Below, piece after piece: positions 20,582 through 33,100 of a stretch of DNA of 64,000 nt (position 1 is the first letter of the stretch; the number at the start of each line of letters is the position of its first letter). Both the position numbers and the translations under genes were made by a program. The stretch covers positions 63,357,548-63,421,547 of the forward strand of contig NC_087064.1 of the NCBI RefSeq assembly GCF_963678635.1. The letters are read 5' to 3'. The notes under the pieces are model-generated. The model was not told where the DNA came from. It ran no database searches and worked only from the letters and a program-made list of their open reading frames with translations. This DNA comes from Symsagittifera roscoffensis. Lineage: Eukaryota > Xenacoelomorpha > Acoela > Convolutidae.

Positions 20582-23188
20582 AAATTTTAATTTTTCTCCA
20601 ACTCCTTTTTCTAGTAACCTCCAATGAAAACATAAACCCTTCCCCCCGCACAGGACCCCAAGATTTATTAGTAACACATTACGATTGTGAAGAAAACGAA
20701 CAAAAAACACTACACAAATATGCAATAAATCAAGTATCACAATGCGAAACAGAACCACAAGCTAAAGAAACAACAAATGTAATAGCGACACTTTATTCAA
20801 AAGCCCGAGCAACAACAGTTATAGGATATAAATTCACAGCAACATTTTCTGAAAAGAAAGTACATTATTCACAAGTCTCAAATGGAAATAAAAACCGACT
20901 TGACCACGAATCATTCTACCAGAGTAATATCGAACGACTTTTACATCTCAATCCCGAAGATTGTAAAAACGAGTTACTAAGACTAAACATCACAAGAAAT
21001 AAAAACACAGATAGAAAATTAGTATATTTCCAAGTTTTTGCAGATTCTGTACATCAAGCAGAATTTGAAAGATATCAAGGACATATAAAATTAGATGAAA
21101 AATACCCATACAACGGCGCACACGGAAGATTAACTTATGACATACACGATAAACACTGGATACCACACATTGGTATAAATGACCCATCAAACTGCAAAGC
21201 AGACACAAAAAATAAAGGATATCAAGAAATCATGTTTTTCGATTGGAAAATACAACTCGAAAAAATACAACTCACACGCGACTTATCTGACAACACAATG
21301 ATCTATCAAGGAATTAGATTACCTTGTAAAAACGATCAAGGCTATTGTGACCCTACAACACGAACACAAGCAACAATTGTTTGGTTCTCCGAAGACACAT
21401 GTACAACATTTCAAGTAGCAAAAATACACGCTCGTATGATAAAATTTTACGAAAAATATTTTATACAATCAATTCCATATGAACAAGTCCATCCATCACG
21501 AAAACAAAGTTCTAATTTTAGAAACATACACAATATAGAAAATAAATTGACGCGTTTTCAAATATATCAAGAAACAGAACTTGCATGTAAATACAGAAAT
21601 CCACTTCACAAAACACAATACTCCGAGATATTAGTTGAATACGAAAAAGGATTCGACATGACCACTGGAAAAGTAAAAATCGACCCATACGCCACAAGTC
21701 ACCCTATAAACGAAGGAACATCATATATACCAGTTGATTTTCAAAAAAGTAAAAGTCAACCTGGTGGACATCTAAAACCCCATGACACTAGAAGCACACG
21801 TTTACAAGAACTATCACTAATGAATAGTACATATTTCGGTAATATCCACTATGATATTCACCTAGATATGAAATTAGACTACACAATTAGCCGCATTTTT
21901 CAAGAAATGTCACTCGCTGAATTAGAGACACTTCACCAGCTATGCGAATTAGAAAGGACACAAATCCTACAATCACTTGCACTAGCAGTATTAAAAATAC
22001 CCTACGCAGGATATTTACTATCAGGAAATAGATCAAATTTTTTAGACTATGAAGGAAACATTTTATGGTTCTATACCTGTACCAAAAAAGTATCACCACT
22101 ATATGTTTTTGAAGATAAACGATGCTATAAAAGAATCCCTATCTTTTATAAGAATAAAGTACATTTCGTTGACACACTTTCAAGACGAACCTATTTCTGG
22201 GATACCGCAGTCCCATGTGGATCAGAAAATAGCCACAATGTAGTTCAACTGAACCCTGATGAAGATAAATATTACCTTCTTACCCCATATCCCACATTAA
22301 TGCAATCACTCAAAAAATTTTCACCTGAAAGCATAAGAGCTATTGCTCGAAACCCAAATATTGACCTACAATCAATTGGAATATATTCAAAATCCGATAT
22401 CCAACATCACATTAGAACACAACAATTCCAAGAATTATTAACACAAATGGACACTATACAAAGACAATCAATTGACCAAAACTTACGCAAACTTGCCGAA
22501 ACCGCAGGATTTGCAGATATTTATACACAAGATTATAGCGGATATTTTAAAGACATTAAAGACTATATATATCAAAACGGTGAAAAATATAGACCACAAG
22601 ATATTTCACCTATAAATATTTTTTAGCTTTGTTACACTAAAAAATGAAATTCTCGATTTTCTAGGATGGCCCTACTACATCTTAGAAAAATTGACTATTT
22701 TATACGCAATGCTTAACTTTATAGGATTTCTTTTTTCGCTTTTAAAAGGAATCTATAATACATGCGCTATACAAACACAAGTAAATAGACAAGCAAGTGT
22801 AGCACGCATACTATTTGCAGGATTTTTTGGAATTTTTTCATCATCAATAAACAAAATTCTTTTAGACGCACAAATAAAAGAATACAACACAAAAACAGCA
22901 ACAAGACAGAACACATACGACGAAGAACATAACAATGTAGACATAACGCCTACAGCACCACAGTTACCACCCCTACCACATAACCATCCATTATCACTAG
23001 TCCCACGAAATTTTCGAAATTTAGCAATAACACATAATCCAAATTTTAGACCAACCATATCACAAAGTCCCATTCAACATATAATGACACACCATTCACT
23101 AGATGAAAATACATATGAACAAATTATAGAACAACCCCATACCACCGCTTTTCAGTCTCAAAATAATAATTTTTTTAGCCCACGATGA
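20569..23188 (+). pseudogene. env: env-like class glycoprotein with one frameshift (A2)
   Basis: The ORF opens with a short signal-peptide-like stretch (ILKILIFLQLLFLV), then an ectodomain with a YDC...VSQC cysteine pattern at its start and many further cysteines. A conserved later block has FYTC, RCYKRIPIFY, VDTLSRRTYFWDT and PCGSEN. The frame closes at 22626 because a T-run at about 22620 has six T against five in A1. The downstream part continues in another frame (to 23188) with a membrane-spanning region (LNFIGFLFSLLKGIY) and a cytoplasmic tail ending FFSPR. The cysteine pattern resembles chuvirus-type (Jingchuvirales) glycoproteins, which are known to have been captured by invertebrate LTR elements. 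That resemblance is from memory of the family pattern and not from an alignment. Likely role: membrane fusion or cell-to-cell transfer. Confidence 0.75.
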
Positions 23189-24985
23189 GCCGACAACTTG
23201 GATCCCTACACCGCTCAAATTCCCACCCAACCAATCTCAACACTCCAATTACAATAATTCCACTTTTTGCTTTCCCGCCACCCGATTTCCCAACCAATAA
23301 TGTAACATCAGGCATGGATTCAGACACTAACTCACATATCTCAGTTTTATACTCCATTTCACAACTTAATAACCCAAATATTGAAACCCCTGATGAATTT
23401 GCAGACTCTGAACCATCTCCATCCAATAATTTTCAAACCAACTCCTCAGTTTTTTCAAAACCCCCTTTTCAACCAATCCCGCCAAATAACCCACTTCCAT
23501 CCATTTCTACACCCTCTTATGCTTCACAAGTCACCCCAACCTACTCTTCATTTCATTCAGACCGATCATCCAATTCTCCAGATACTCCCCAAATCTCCCA
23601 GGAATTAGATAATTTTATCACCCTATAACAACAACCCTTCCACCTTGAAAACCCCACTATAAATCAGATTTCATCCACAATAGAATCATCAAACCCACCT
23701 ACCCTTACACCCTCTTCAGCTTATACCGCATCATTAGCACCATCATCCACATCCACCGAATCATCAAATAGCACTAATAGAGCTTATCGCACTTTCAAAA
23801 GAAAACTCCCGAACCATCCATTTCCAACAAAACCAGGAACAGCCCGTGAATATAATAATCATCCAAATCACACTAACACGAAAGATTTTTTAGCAATCAC
23901 CCTACCTTCATTTCCACAATATACTTTGAACACTCCTAACAACACTAACGACACACGTAGTTTTGTAGATGAACAAGTTTTAATGCCTACACTTCATTGG
24001 ACATCATGTTATCATTTTACTAACCCCCTTTGCCTACCTTTATCTAATACTCACATCGATATAGAAAGAAATAAAGATATGCTATATCGACTCACCACAC
24101 CACTAACACATAGACAATTTACTTATATAGGATATAAAAAGTCACTAAAAACATACACTGCACCCCGAGCTAACGCTAGAATATTACGATCACAACATCA
24201 TCCGAGCTAACCAAGACCAATTTTTAGATGATGACCGTTTCGCTAACCCACAAATCACAGAAAAAATCTTCACCAAAACACCATATGTATTTACACTCAA
24301 TATATTTGATCGCAAATTCGGTCACATCATTTCTGAAGCACTAACCGACACACAAGCTTACGAAAGTTTTAAAGAAAAATTTCAATTATTTTCACTAACC
24401 TTTCATTTCCTTGCACCACACGAACGAGATTTGCACTGCTCACACGATATTATGTTACGCACTAGACAAACCTACACATATACATATTATCGCTTGATAC
24501 AAAATCACTTTGATTTACACACTCCATCAAGACAACCACACCACCGTTTTCAATTTATTAACTCTAAGTACACTTCACCATTTTTTCTTAACTTCACATA
24601 TTGCATCAAAGATACTAACCTTCACGGTATTCTTCGCAATTATGATCCCATAACCCAAATGTATATTTTTTGTCCCATCACGAAAACCTTCAACGCAGAA
24701 GAATCCAGACCCTTCCTTATCCCATATGAATTTATTCAACCTATAGAAATCCCAATATTAGAATTCATCCACAACACTAAATACAATCACAAATTATATA
24801 ATCTCATCCAAAACACACCTTATGATTTTGCAGTTGGCACTGAAGAACTAAAAACCATTAAAGCACTTCAATTGCTTTGGCCACTGCTTCAAACTAAAAA
24901 CATCATTCGCATACTAGCAAAATTACTAACAAATTCCGACATAATACACGACATCTTCCCCCACGATTTTTTCCCCGACGACTAA
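23185..24985 (+). pseudogene. ORF4 of A2, broken by a stop and a deletion
   Basis: Collinear with the intact 601-codon ORF4 of A1. It starts in the same ATGA overlap with env. A CAA codon of A1 is TAA here (23626-23628), ending the first part after 147 codons. A short deletion near 24175 shifts the frame again, leaving later open stretches at 23926-24210 and 24431-24985. The C-terminal part (from about 24431) is close to identical in sequence to A1, ending FFPDD. Decay is recent, since most differences from A1 are silent or conservative. Confidence 0.85.
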
Positions 24986-24988
24986 CAG

Positions 24989-25067
24989 GTAAGTATAATT
25001 TATACATATTCTTAACTAATAAATTCAAATTAAAAAACTAACCATTCTTTATCCATGTCTCATTTAG
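24989..25067 (+). other. Candidate 79-nt intron in the 3' UTR (A2)
   Basis: CAG|GTAAGTATAA directly after the ORF4 stop and GTCTCATTTAG at the 3' end, the same spacing as in A1 although the interior differs at many positions. Confidence 0.5.
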
Positions 25068-26576
25068 ATTTTTAGTCTTCATCTCACGATCATCTGCAAA
25101 ATACACAAAAGAAAAATCAAAAATAGAAAACTACTTCAAATTGTTCAAAACTCTAATAATTTTTTGCACCAGCTAAATTAAATAAAATGTATACCAATGT
25201 AATAAATTAACTTATAAATTATTTCCCTAAAGGCAGTAATTCTAATTATGATGAAAATTTGTAACTTAATTTTTCCCCAAAACTAGCAGTAAAATTGAAA
25301 TTCTATGTAGTAAATTGATAAGACGAAAATGCAGTACTAACCTTTTGATATTTCCATTCACTCGCACAAGAATTCTATCCAAACTCGCACAGCTCGCCCA
25401 CGAAGAATTGTTTAAATAATGAATTTCAGTTTCAAGCTTTCACACTCAACAACTCTAACACACGATAACAAGTTTCAATCTTTCCTTTAACCCGGTTGGA
25501 AAGGAATTATATACTAAACAAAACTAACCAATGCAGCTTACTAAACACCACAACACATAGAATAACAGCATGACTAAGAAAAGGAAACCAACGGTACCCA
25601 AACCGGATTAACCCAGTTTAAAACTGGATAATTTATTCTTTTACAGACTATTATAAAGTCTAAGAAAGAAATAATAAAACACAAAAAAGTCAAAAGACAA
25701 ACCCATACCAAAAACAATTTGATTTTTGAAAAAAGGACACAACCAACGAAACATAAGAAAAACCACAATAAACCCAACATAAAAAGTTATCACATAACAG
25801 GACCTCTCACAGAAACCGCACGAAATCATACTCCCACTCCTGGCCTAACCCACCAGAGAGGACGTCCTGAGCATGCTCTATAGCCGGCCTAACCCACCGC
25901 GCTACATCCACGCTTTGTGACCACACTTCTATTTTTAATAAGAGGTACTCAAGGGTGAGTAACTCTTCAAAATAACCGAACTAAAACAAAAAGCTTTTGT
26001 GAAAACAACTAACCAAAATCATAATTAAAACACCAAACTAATAAAAATTTTATAAAATGTAAATTACACCTTGCAGTATATAGATCAGCATACAACACCA
26101 AAGACGAACATCCAAAGACAAAATGACCCCACTACACTCGAAAAAGAATGGCCAACCACAATCAATATGCCGCCCACAATCACAACTCAAAGGATTTAGA
26201 GTACGACTTGACTTCGCAGAAAAGGACTTCATTGAACTAGAACAATGACCACCCTTATGTTCAAGTATACGTACAGATCCGAGTAACCAGGCATCCCCTC
26301 CATGCACAATCTCCACGCCATTCCCAGACAAGGTCAACCCAAAAGAAGTTCTCAACATGGAACAGAAAAACCTGTCATAGCCAACCATTCTGAAATCAGA
26401 TTTGAGTTTGTTGCGAAAACCCAGTCGTTGTCATGAGAAGACACAGCGATTGAACCTGGAACTTCTCTAACAAGAGAACCCAGAAGAAATATGATGTTCG
26501 CCAAATACCAACGTCCATCATCCATCCTTTGAATTGCAGAAAGATATTCTAAAAAACTCTGTAAAACCCGGATGGG
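25068..26576 (+). other. 3' non-coding region of A2
   Basis: Aligns with 3156-4690. It keeps GCAGTAAAT-type repeats (25190-25340), the hairpin at 25613-25627 and the longer hairpin at 25940-25967. No coding sequence is seen. It ends CCCGGATGGG directly before the LTR, the likely polypurine-tract position. Confidence 0.7.
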
Positions 26577-26986
26577 TGGAACCTGATCTAAACTACATTT
26601 AATGATTGGATAAATTAGATATTTTACCACTGTAAAGTATTTAATATTAACCAATCATGATCCATCTAACTAACAACCCACTTATTTGTAAGTGCTGAAA
26701 TTACTTGTAATTTCAGCACCAGAGAGATTTAAATTTAACTTAGAATTTAGTTGCCTCTCCAAAAGAACTTCAGCAGCCGCAATAAACCAGTATACCCTAG
26801 ATCTATTGAGCCTAGCAGAGACTAGTTAAACAACCTGAGACTAGATAGTATAAGAGTAAGATTAGGATCGGTATTAGACTAAGAAGTTGCACGAATCTAT
26901 CCGGCCGAAAATAAGATAGCGTGACGAGCAGACGGTGTACCCTATCCGAAATTACTCTATGAGTTAACCACATTGGTCCTAACTCA
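26577..26986 (+). repeat. 3' LTR of A2 (410 bp)
   Basis: Same ends and length as the 5' LTR. AATAAA at 26781-26786 and hairpin at 26692-26719. It is followed by TAGC, matching the bases before the 5' LTR. Confidence 0.96.
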
Positions 26987-26990
26987 TAGC
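26987..26990. repeat. Target-site duplication, right copy (TAGC)
   Basis: Matches 9218-9221 and fixes the right end of A2. Confidence 0.85.
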
Positions 26991-28484
26991 GATGACTTTC
27001 AGCGGTGTATTGGCAAGTTAGCATCCTCGAAATTTCCCCCCCCCCCCCTCTACGCTTACTAAAGCCGTGTTTAACCCACTCCCCCCTTCGTCCCCCGCGC
27101 CGTTTCACACCACCTACCTCCCCACCCGTTCTAACCTTCCCTGTTTACCTCCCTCAGAGTAAATGGGGCGGGGAGTGTTTTATCAATTTCACTCCTAACT
27201 TCGTTTTTAACTTAACCCCCTCCCCATAGTATATGGGGCAAAGAGTGGTTGGGATTGATATAATAACCACGAGGAGTTAATTAGAATGCTCCCCATGGGC
27301 GTGGGGTTGTGGAATGTGTGGTGGGAAAGAGTTGTCCCACACGTTTATCGCCTTGCCCGATTTCCCAAATAAATATGTTCTGATCGGTGATTGGATGAAA
27401 AAAGAATGTTTTTGATGTTTTATAATTTATGTGATGAGCACTAAAAANNNNNNNNNNNNNNNNNNNNNNNNNNNNNNNNNNNNNNNNNNNNNNNNNNNNN
27501 NNNNNNNNNNNNNNNNNNNNNNNNNNNNNNNNNNNNNNNNNNNNNNNNNNNNNNNNNNNNNNNNNNNNNNNNNNNNNNNNNNNNNNNNNNNNNNNNNNNN
27601 NNNNNNNNNNNNNNNNNNNNNNNNNNNNNNNNNNNNNNNNNNNNNNNTCTTTTGTGAATAATTGCTGCTTGTCATTATTTCAACTTTTGTAGTTTTTTAA
27701 TTTCAAGTGTGAGAATAAATGAGAAGTTCAGTGCAAAACACACCAAATCATTGAAAACAATTAGAACAGAAATTAAATTACACACAAATCAGAATTAAAT
27801 TACACACATATTAAAGTTTTTACTTCAACCAATCAGAACCAAGCTTCGTTTATCATGGAACTTTCAACAGTTTTGATGTGAACCAATGTCCACACAAGCC
27901 TGTTAAAAGTACGCGAGATTCCGCACAAACATCAAAGAAGAACTGATAAAGGTGGGATCAGGGACTACTTACTAAATGTCCGTCTTTAGATTTACTTCAT
28001 TCAAGTTATGGGAATTTGATCGGTCACTGTAAAGTGTGAGCAGGTACCTGTCTGTCAATCATTATCTAAACTGTCTACTTTTTTCTGACCTCAGAATCAA
28101 AATCTTGATTTACTGGATTGATGTACGGTTGATGAATTAGCAGATTGAATCTCTATGATTTATCGATCCTTGTTACGGGAAAGGTTGCAAGTAAAACGAA
28201 AACCTTGCGCGATTCTGCAACTTTTTTCTTTGTTATTTTTAAGAGCTGGATGGTCTTGGTAATTTGTTGCTTGATATTGGCAATATTTTGCAAACTAAAA
28301 ACACTGGGTGCCTTTGACCAAATTTATATGGCGGACTGGGCCAGCGGCAATTCTTATAATTAGCGCTCCAAATTCCGTTATTCTGTCTCATTTAGGGAAA
28401 AAAACTTTCCAATTCTAGTTAGCGATACCGCAATGAACTGAAATAAGATGAGTTAGTTGATGATAATTTTCATCGACGCAGTAG
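26991..28484. other. Host DNA between A2 and B1, with assembly gap
   Basis: A C-rich run near 27040 and C/T-rich sequence up to 27230, then an N gap at about 27447-27647. After the gap the sequence is AT-rich with a short duplicated AATTAAATTACACACA (27770-27810). No gene recognised. Confidence 0.6.
27447..27647. other. Assembly gap (about 200 N)
   Basis: Undetermined bases. Its true length is unknown. Confidence 0.99.
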
Positions 28485-29370
28485 TGTAACATTCGCCCAA
28501 ATATCACACAGCGACGGAGCGTAGAAAAAGTACCTATTGACGACTGGCAGGCGTCAGTTACCTTAATTCCACTCGTTTTTCACCGTCTCGACCTTGCCAG
28601 TTGATTTTCTGGTCTGTCTAGGGCAAAGTAAAAAGTTACTATTTTTAGGCCATCAGTCAAACGACTTTTGATCAGCTTTCGTTTGCATGCGAACACAACC
28701 ACATAGCTGAGTCTCGGATCCTCAGACTACGTGATTGTCATTAAAAACACGGCTCGAACCACCTATTTCTATATGTTTTTGTGTGACAGTTTTATATTAA
28801 ATCCATTGGAGATGGATTGACCTTTTCCTTTCTCTATCTACTCATGCTCTGAAATATTAAATAATAACGGTGTTTAATTCAGATCTAGGACATTACAGCA
28901 ACTGTTATGGCTAGTTTACACAGTCCCTTCACATATAACAGTCTCTGGGGGACCAAGCCTCCGCTCCCGTGATTTTCTTGAGACAACACTCTTATCTCCT
29001 ATATTTCGTGTCCCGGGAGGGTTCCGTGGTATTTCTCTTCCCCCCACTGAAGCCTCCGTCTCCACAAATATCCGTCACTAAGGTCCTTATCGTGTGTTAT
29101 TGCCACGATAAGAGGCTCCGTAATTTTCTCGTCTCGGATACAACCGTTCGTCACAAAATATGGCGTCGTTCTGATTTTTCTCTATTTTATTCAAAATGGC
29201 CGTCTTTTTTCTATTTCTCAGAAATGTTCTCCTTCAAATCGAAATTTTAAAAATAAAAATTCCAGAACATTCTGACCCTCCGTCGCAACACTTTTCTGTT
29301 CGTAAGGCCTTTAGTCACTTTTTTTTCCGTCGCGGGAAGGTTATACTGTGTCATCCGGCGGAATGGCACA
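28485..29370 (-). repeat. 3' LTR of B1 (886 bp)
   Basis: Identical to 52042-52927 except for one base that I found. On the + strand it starts TGTAACATTCGCCC and ends GGAATGGCACA. A 9-bp hairpin (CTTATCGTG / CACGATAAG) is at 29086-29112. Open frames inside it are duplicated in both LTRs and are not genes. Confidence 0.95.
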
Positions 29371-29385
29371 TACTCCCCGGACAAG
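29371..29385 (-). promoter_or_regulatory. Polypurine tract next to the 3' LTR
   Basis: In element sense the LTR is preceded by CTTGTCCGGGGAGTA, with the purine run GGGGAG. The decayed copy B2 has CCGGGGAGTA at the same place (54034). The same motif recurs inside Gag-Pol. Confidence 0.65.
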
Positions 29386-30116
29386 TCTCCATCAATGTCC
29401 CTATTGATCGCACAACACCGGGTTATCGTCAAGTAGGTATCCAGTTTTCTGTAACCAATCTTACAAATCGCATAAGAAAATGAAATTTATCTACTCCACC
29501 TCAACTCACTACGTGTTCACAAATGGCATCGTACTACATCTCACTGCCTTTCAACATTTTCACAAAAGTTGCACCATGAGGAGTGTCCTAGATAAAATTT
29601 CCTTTCTGACTACTTACGTCATCTCGCCATAAAACTTCTTTTCGCTTCTGATTAAAAAGTGGGACGTGGCACGGCCACGCACCCGTTAAAATTAACTTAA
29701 CTTCACTCACCAAGTATAATTAGTCATTTATGCGGTCCTTTCAATATTAAAACTAAGAAACTCTGTGGCTAGGAAAGTTATTGAGTTACCCACCCTTCTC
29801 GAGCGAGTTTACTCAAACTTACCATGTCGCCACACAGTGAATTTGTGTCTTACACAGGTTAAAAACTTCAGTCGGGAATAAATAGGTAAATATACTCACC
29901 TATGCTCCTTATATACATACATAGATAGTAGTAACTAAAATCAACAATTTCAACAATTTTAACAATTGCAACAATTTTCAAAGTTTGGTCTGACCAAACT
30001 AAATCAAAACAAAAAGTTTCACAAGTTCAATAATCAAAACTTGGTTGATTTGTTCAAGTTTTTACACACAAAGACAATCAAGTTTTTTCTCCTTCTCTTC
30101 TCTTCCTCCGTCATCT
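29386..30116 (-). other. 3' UTR of B1
   Basis: No coding signal. CAACAATTT-type units repeat at 29941-29978. Directly beside them is a perfect inverted repeat AGTTTGGTC-T-GACCAAACT (29982-30000). Confidence 0.65.
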
Positions 30117-33100
30117 TCATTCCATCATTTCTCCATCCTGATGTTCAGCGTCACTGTCTTCCAGAACTTTCTCTAACATGTCCAGAGAGTTGCGGGCCGT
30201 GCCCCAACCCTCCTGCTCCAACAGCCTCGGTTTGCAACAAGGTAGTAAGTCCACATTCACCTTCTGCTCCCGGTTCCTGCAAAAGCTGTTGTGAAGACAC
30301 AGGCTCACGTTTCGTTCTAGGTCAGCTCTTAAGACCTCTTTCTTTTCATCTTCAGTAACACAAGGCGCTCCAGCTACTCGCTTCACCGCAGTGGTGACCG
30401 CGTTTCTATGCGTCAGGAAAGCTCTCTTATAGGCTCCTGGTCCTATGTCTAGCTGGAAAGATTGATAGGCTTCCGTGTTCCTTGACATGTGACGCTTCGC
30501 GCGTTCATACATCCAAGATGTCATCACTGCACGGAACCAAGGCATCAATCTTTGCCTTGACCATATTCTTTCAATGGCTTTAGGTATTCTCAGAACCTTG
30601 CAAGTGGTTCTGAAAAGATCCAATTCACTACTCATTTTCACGTTGCTCAGCTGTTCAGGAGTCGGCACGGCCGTCTCCTGCTCATTTGTGTCCGCATAAG
30701 CCTCCAACCATCTCACTGCTAGCATGGCGCTAACCACCACGATTGACACTGGTTGATTCTGATCGGGCAACCCCGTGGAGTACAACTCCTCCACGTCCCA
30801 AATTAGGATCAGGTTCCCACGTTTGGGGTACCACAACGTCTGCGCTAAGCAGTGGCAAGGATATTCCCCGTGGGTTCTCACTATGTTCCTTCGGGTTCGA
30901 TACCCTGAGGCTCCCAGCAACGGTTCCACTTCCATCAGGATTCTATGTAGATCGTCTTTCTCTTCTATGGTGGGGAATTCAGTGGGTAACGCTCCACTCG
31001 CTTTCTGCTTCTGGAACTCACTCACGTTGCCTTCGTTCAGTATCATGAACTCTTCGAACTCTTCACCCACAACGTCTTGCAACTCGCCTTCGGATCTCTT
31101 CGGGACTGCCCGAAAGATCTTTGCCAACAAGTCATATGACCTCTCTGACATTCTGGCCAACCTCACGCATTTTGGCACAGAGAAAAGCTGGTCAACCAAC
31201 ACCTGTTGCGTCCTCGCATCCATCACCACCATGTGCGTAGGATACTTGCTATTGCAGTATGGCGCGGAGCTTGAACCCACCATATATTTTGAACCAGTAG
31301 GTCTGTGATAGGCTTCACTATCCCTCAGATTCATTTCATTCTCTAGGGCTTCTCGCCAGCCTCCAATCTTTTGCTCTGTCTGTAATGCTCCAGGGAATAT
31401 CTCCACGCTGAGGGACGCCACTAGCTCATGGGCACGCTCCAAGCGCTCGAGCGATTCTATCGAACTCGTCATGCTACAAAATCCCAAGGCTGTGATCAGG
31501 TTTACGTCCGTCACCCCATGGCAGTCTGCGACCAATTCCATGGCACTCTTATCTGACATGCTTAATCTTCCATACAATCGTGCCAGTTGTCGATGCTGCT
31601 CGCTCAGCGTAATCAGGCAGTGTCCCACGTTACAAACATGTCCTTCCATCCCACTGTGTTGAGCCAAGCATGTGCCTTGCTCCAACCAATCACTCGACGT
31701 ACTTTCCTCGGACAGCTCCGTGGACGGGTTGCTCTTCTTCTTCATCAATCTCATGCTTAGCAGGTGATGTATCATGGCCAGATCATGTAAACTCGCATCA
31801 TCATCCCTTTCCAATATGACATCCGCGGTCATGTCCCAGATTAAGCCTGCGTTAGGATGGGGACACCAGGAAGGCTTCATGAGTTCCCACATCACCACTA
31901 GACTGGTTTTCAAGGGACCGTCCCAAGAACCACAATCAAAACTCACTTGCCCTTTTAGCTCGGGAATCGAGGGTTCGACTACTCGTTCCTCCAAAATAAT
32001 TCCCAGCTTGGGTTGTTCCACCATCAGCATTCCGATCTCCTTAATTCGTTCAACCCAGAAGTTGAGCACTGTGACTTGCTCGTAGTCGAAGTATGCTTCC
32101 CTGGCTTCTTCGTTCACGAAGGGATTATACGCCATCCCTGGTATGCCAGACACGTATTGGAACGACTTCAGTCTCCCTAGGGTTGCAAACTCTTTTTGTC
32201 CTCTGACCGCTTCAATCAAGTCTCGACTCACTTTCAATTCTTTGTTGGAGTATCTTCTCACTTCTTCCAACTTGCGATAGCTTTCCATATCATTCGACTC
32301 CTTGTTTGGCACGGTCAATGGCATGTCCTGATATAGCTCTAGGAGTGCCCTAAGGAAGTTCCTTTCGCAATCAACTCCCTTTTCCCGAATGATCTTTATA
32401 CATTCTCCCAACACAGGAGTGGGGATGCGACCCACCACAAACCTGACAAAGCAAAGGGCATCCTTCCGTTTAGCCCATGCTATCGCTGAATCGTCTTTTG
32501 AGATCAATGTTCGTAAAGCTTCCATCAATTCTAGCTCCTGTTCTCGTGATTTCGAGTCGTTGCTGGCTTCATACTCCGCCCTTTTGATGCCCATCAAGCA
32601 CCAAGCCAGTCGTACTTGCAGATCAGTTCTCACGCAAGGATGAGCCAGGTATGCTGCTACAGTCGCAGGTGCATTCATCGTCTCATCAAAGTATTTCTGG
32701 AGGGCCGCCCTCCAAGAAATCTCTAGCAACTTTTCTAATCCAATTTCGTTCGCTTCTGATGACATTACTGTCCCATATTCTTTTCGATTGAAGTTGGAGT
32801 TCTCCGTAAGCCCCTTTAAGTATTCTTGCATGGCTCGCTTCTCGTTCCAAGCCATCAGGTGCCCTCTCGCGGAGTTCCTCGCTTTCAACATTTCCACATA
32901 ACCCCCTGCCGGATCTCCCATGTGGACCGATTCCGGCACAGTTATTCGACTGTACTCGACCACGTCGAGTTGTCCTTCCAGTTTCAACTTGGCCATGTTG
33001 ATTCGCGAGGGCCTGTAATCTTCAAGTCCTCCAGATCCACATTGACTGATTACTTCCATTTCTAACTTGGTGTCTGCCAGGGTTCGCGCCGTCTTCTTCG

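Larger units (their letters stand above)
9222..26986 (+). mobile_element. Complete 17.8-kb env-bearing LTR retrotransposon, family A (A2)
   Basis: It is bounded by 410-bp LTRs and a perfect TAGC duplication. The order is LTR, primer-binding site, leader, gag (interrupted), protease-RT-RNase H (integrase truncated), spacer, two small hydrophobic ORFs, ORFX without ATG, env-like gene, ORF4, 1.6-kb 3' non-coding region, LTR. The RT (YLDD) and the domain order place it with Ty3/gypsy-type elements, and an env makes it errantivirus-like. The coding strand is strikingly rich in A and C and poor in G. The two LTRs differ at only two positions I could find (near 9245 and 9619), so insertion was recent. 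Breaks are a TAA in gag, a frame change between gag and pol, loss of the integrase core, an extra T in env, and a stop plus a deletion in ORF4. Confidence 0.95.

Noticed and set aside
27427-27675. Open frames across the N gap
   Set aside because: They consist of undetermined residues.
28481-28484. Five-base similarity AGTAG / AGCTG as a B1 target duplication
   Set aside because: Only three of five positions agree, no better than chance.
28969-29250. 93-codon open frame in the B1 LTR, repeated at 52526-52807
   Set aside because: It is identical in both LTRs because the LTRs are identical. Composition is that of non-coding LTR sequence and it has no independent support.
29982-30000. Rho-independent terminator at the perfect inverted repeat
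   Set aside because: The window is eukaryotic and there is no T-run context. Kept only as a hairpin.
29966-30358. + strand ORF of 130 codons at the end of ORF2
   Set aside because: It runs antisense to the ORF2 C-terminus and the 3' UTR, with no feature of its own.
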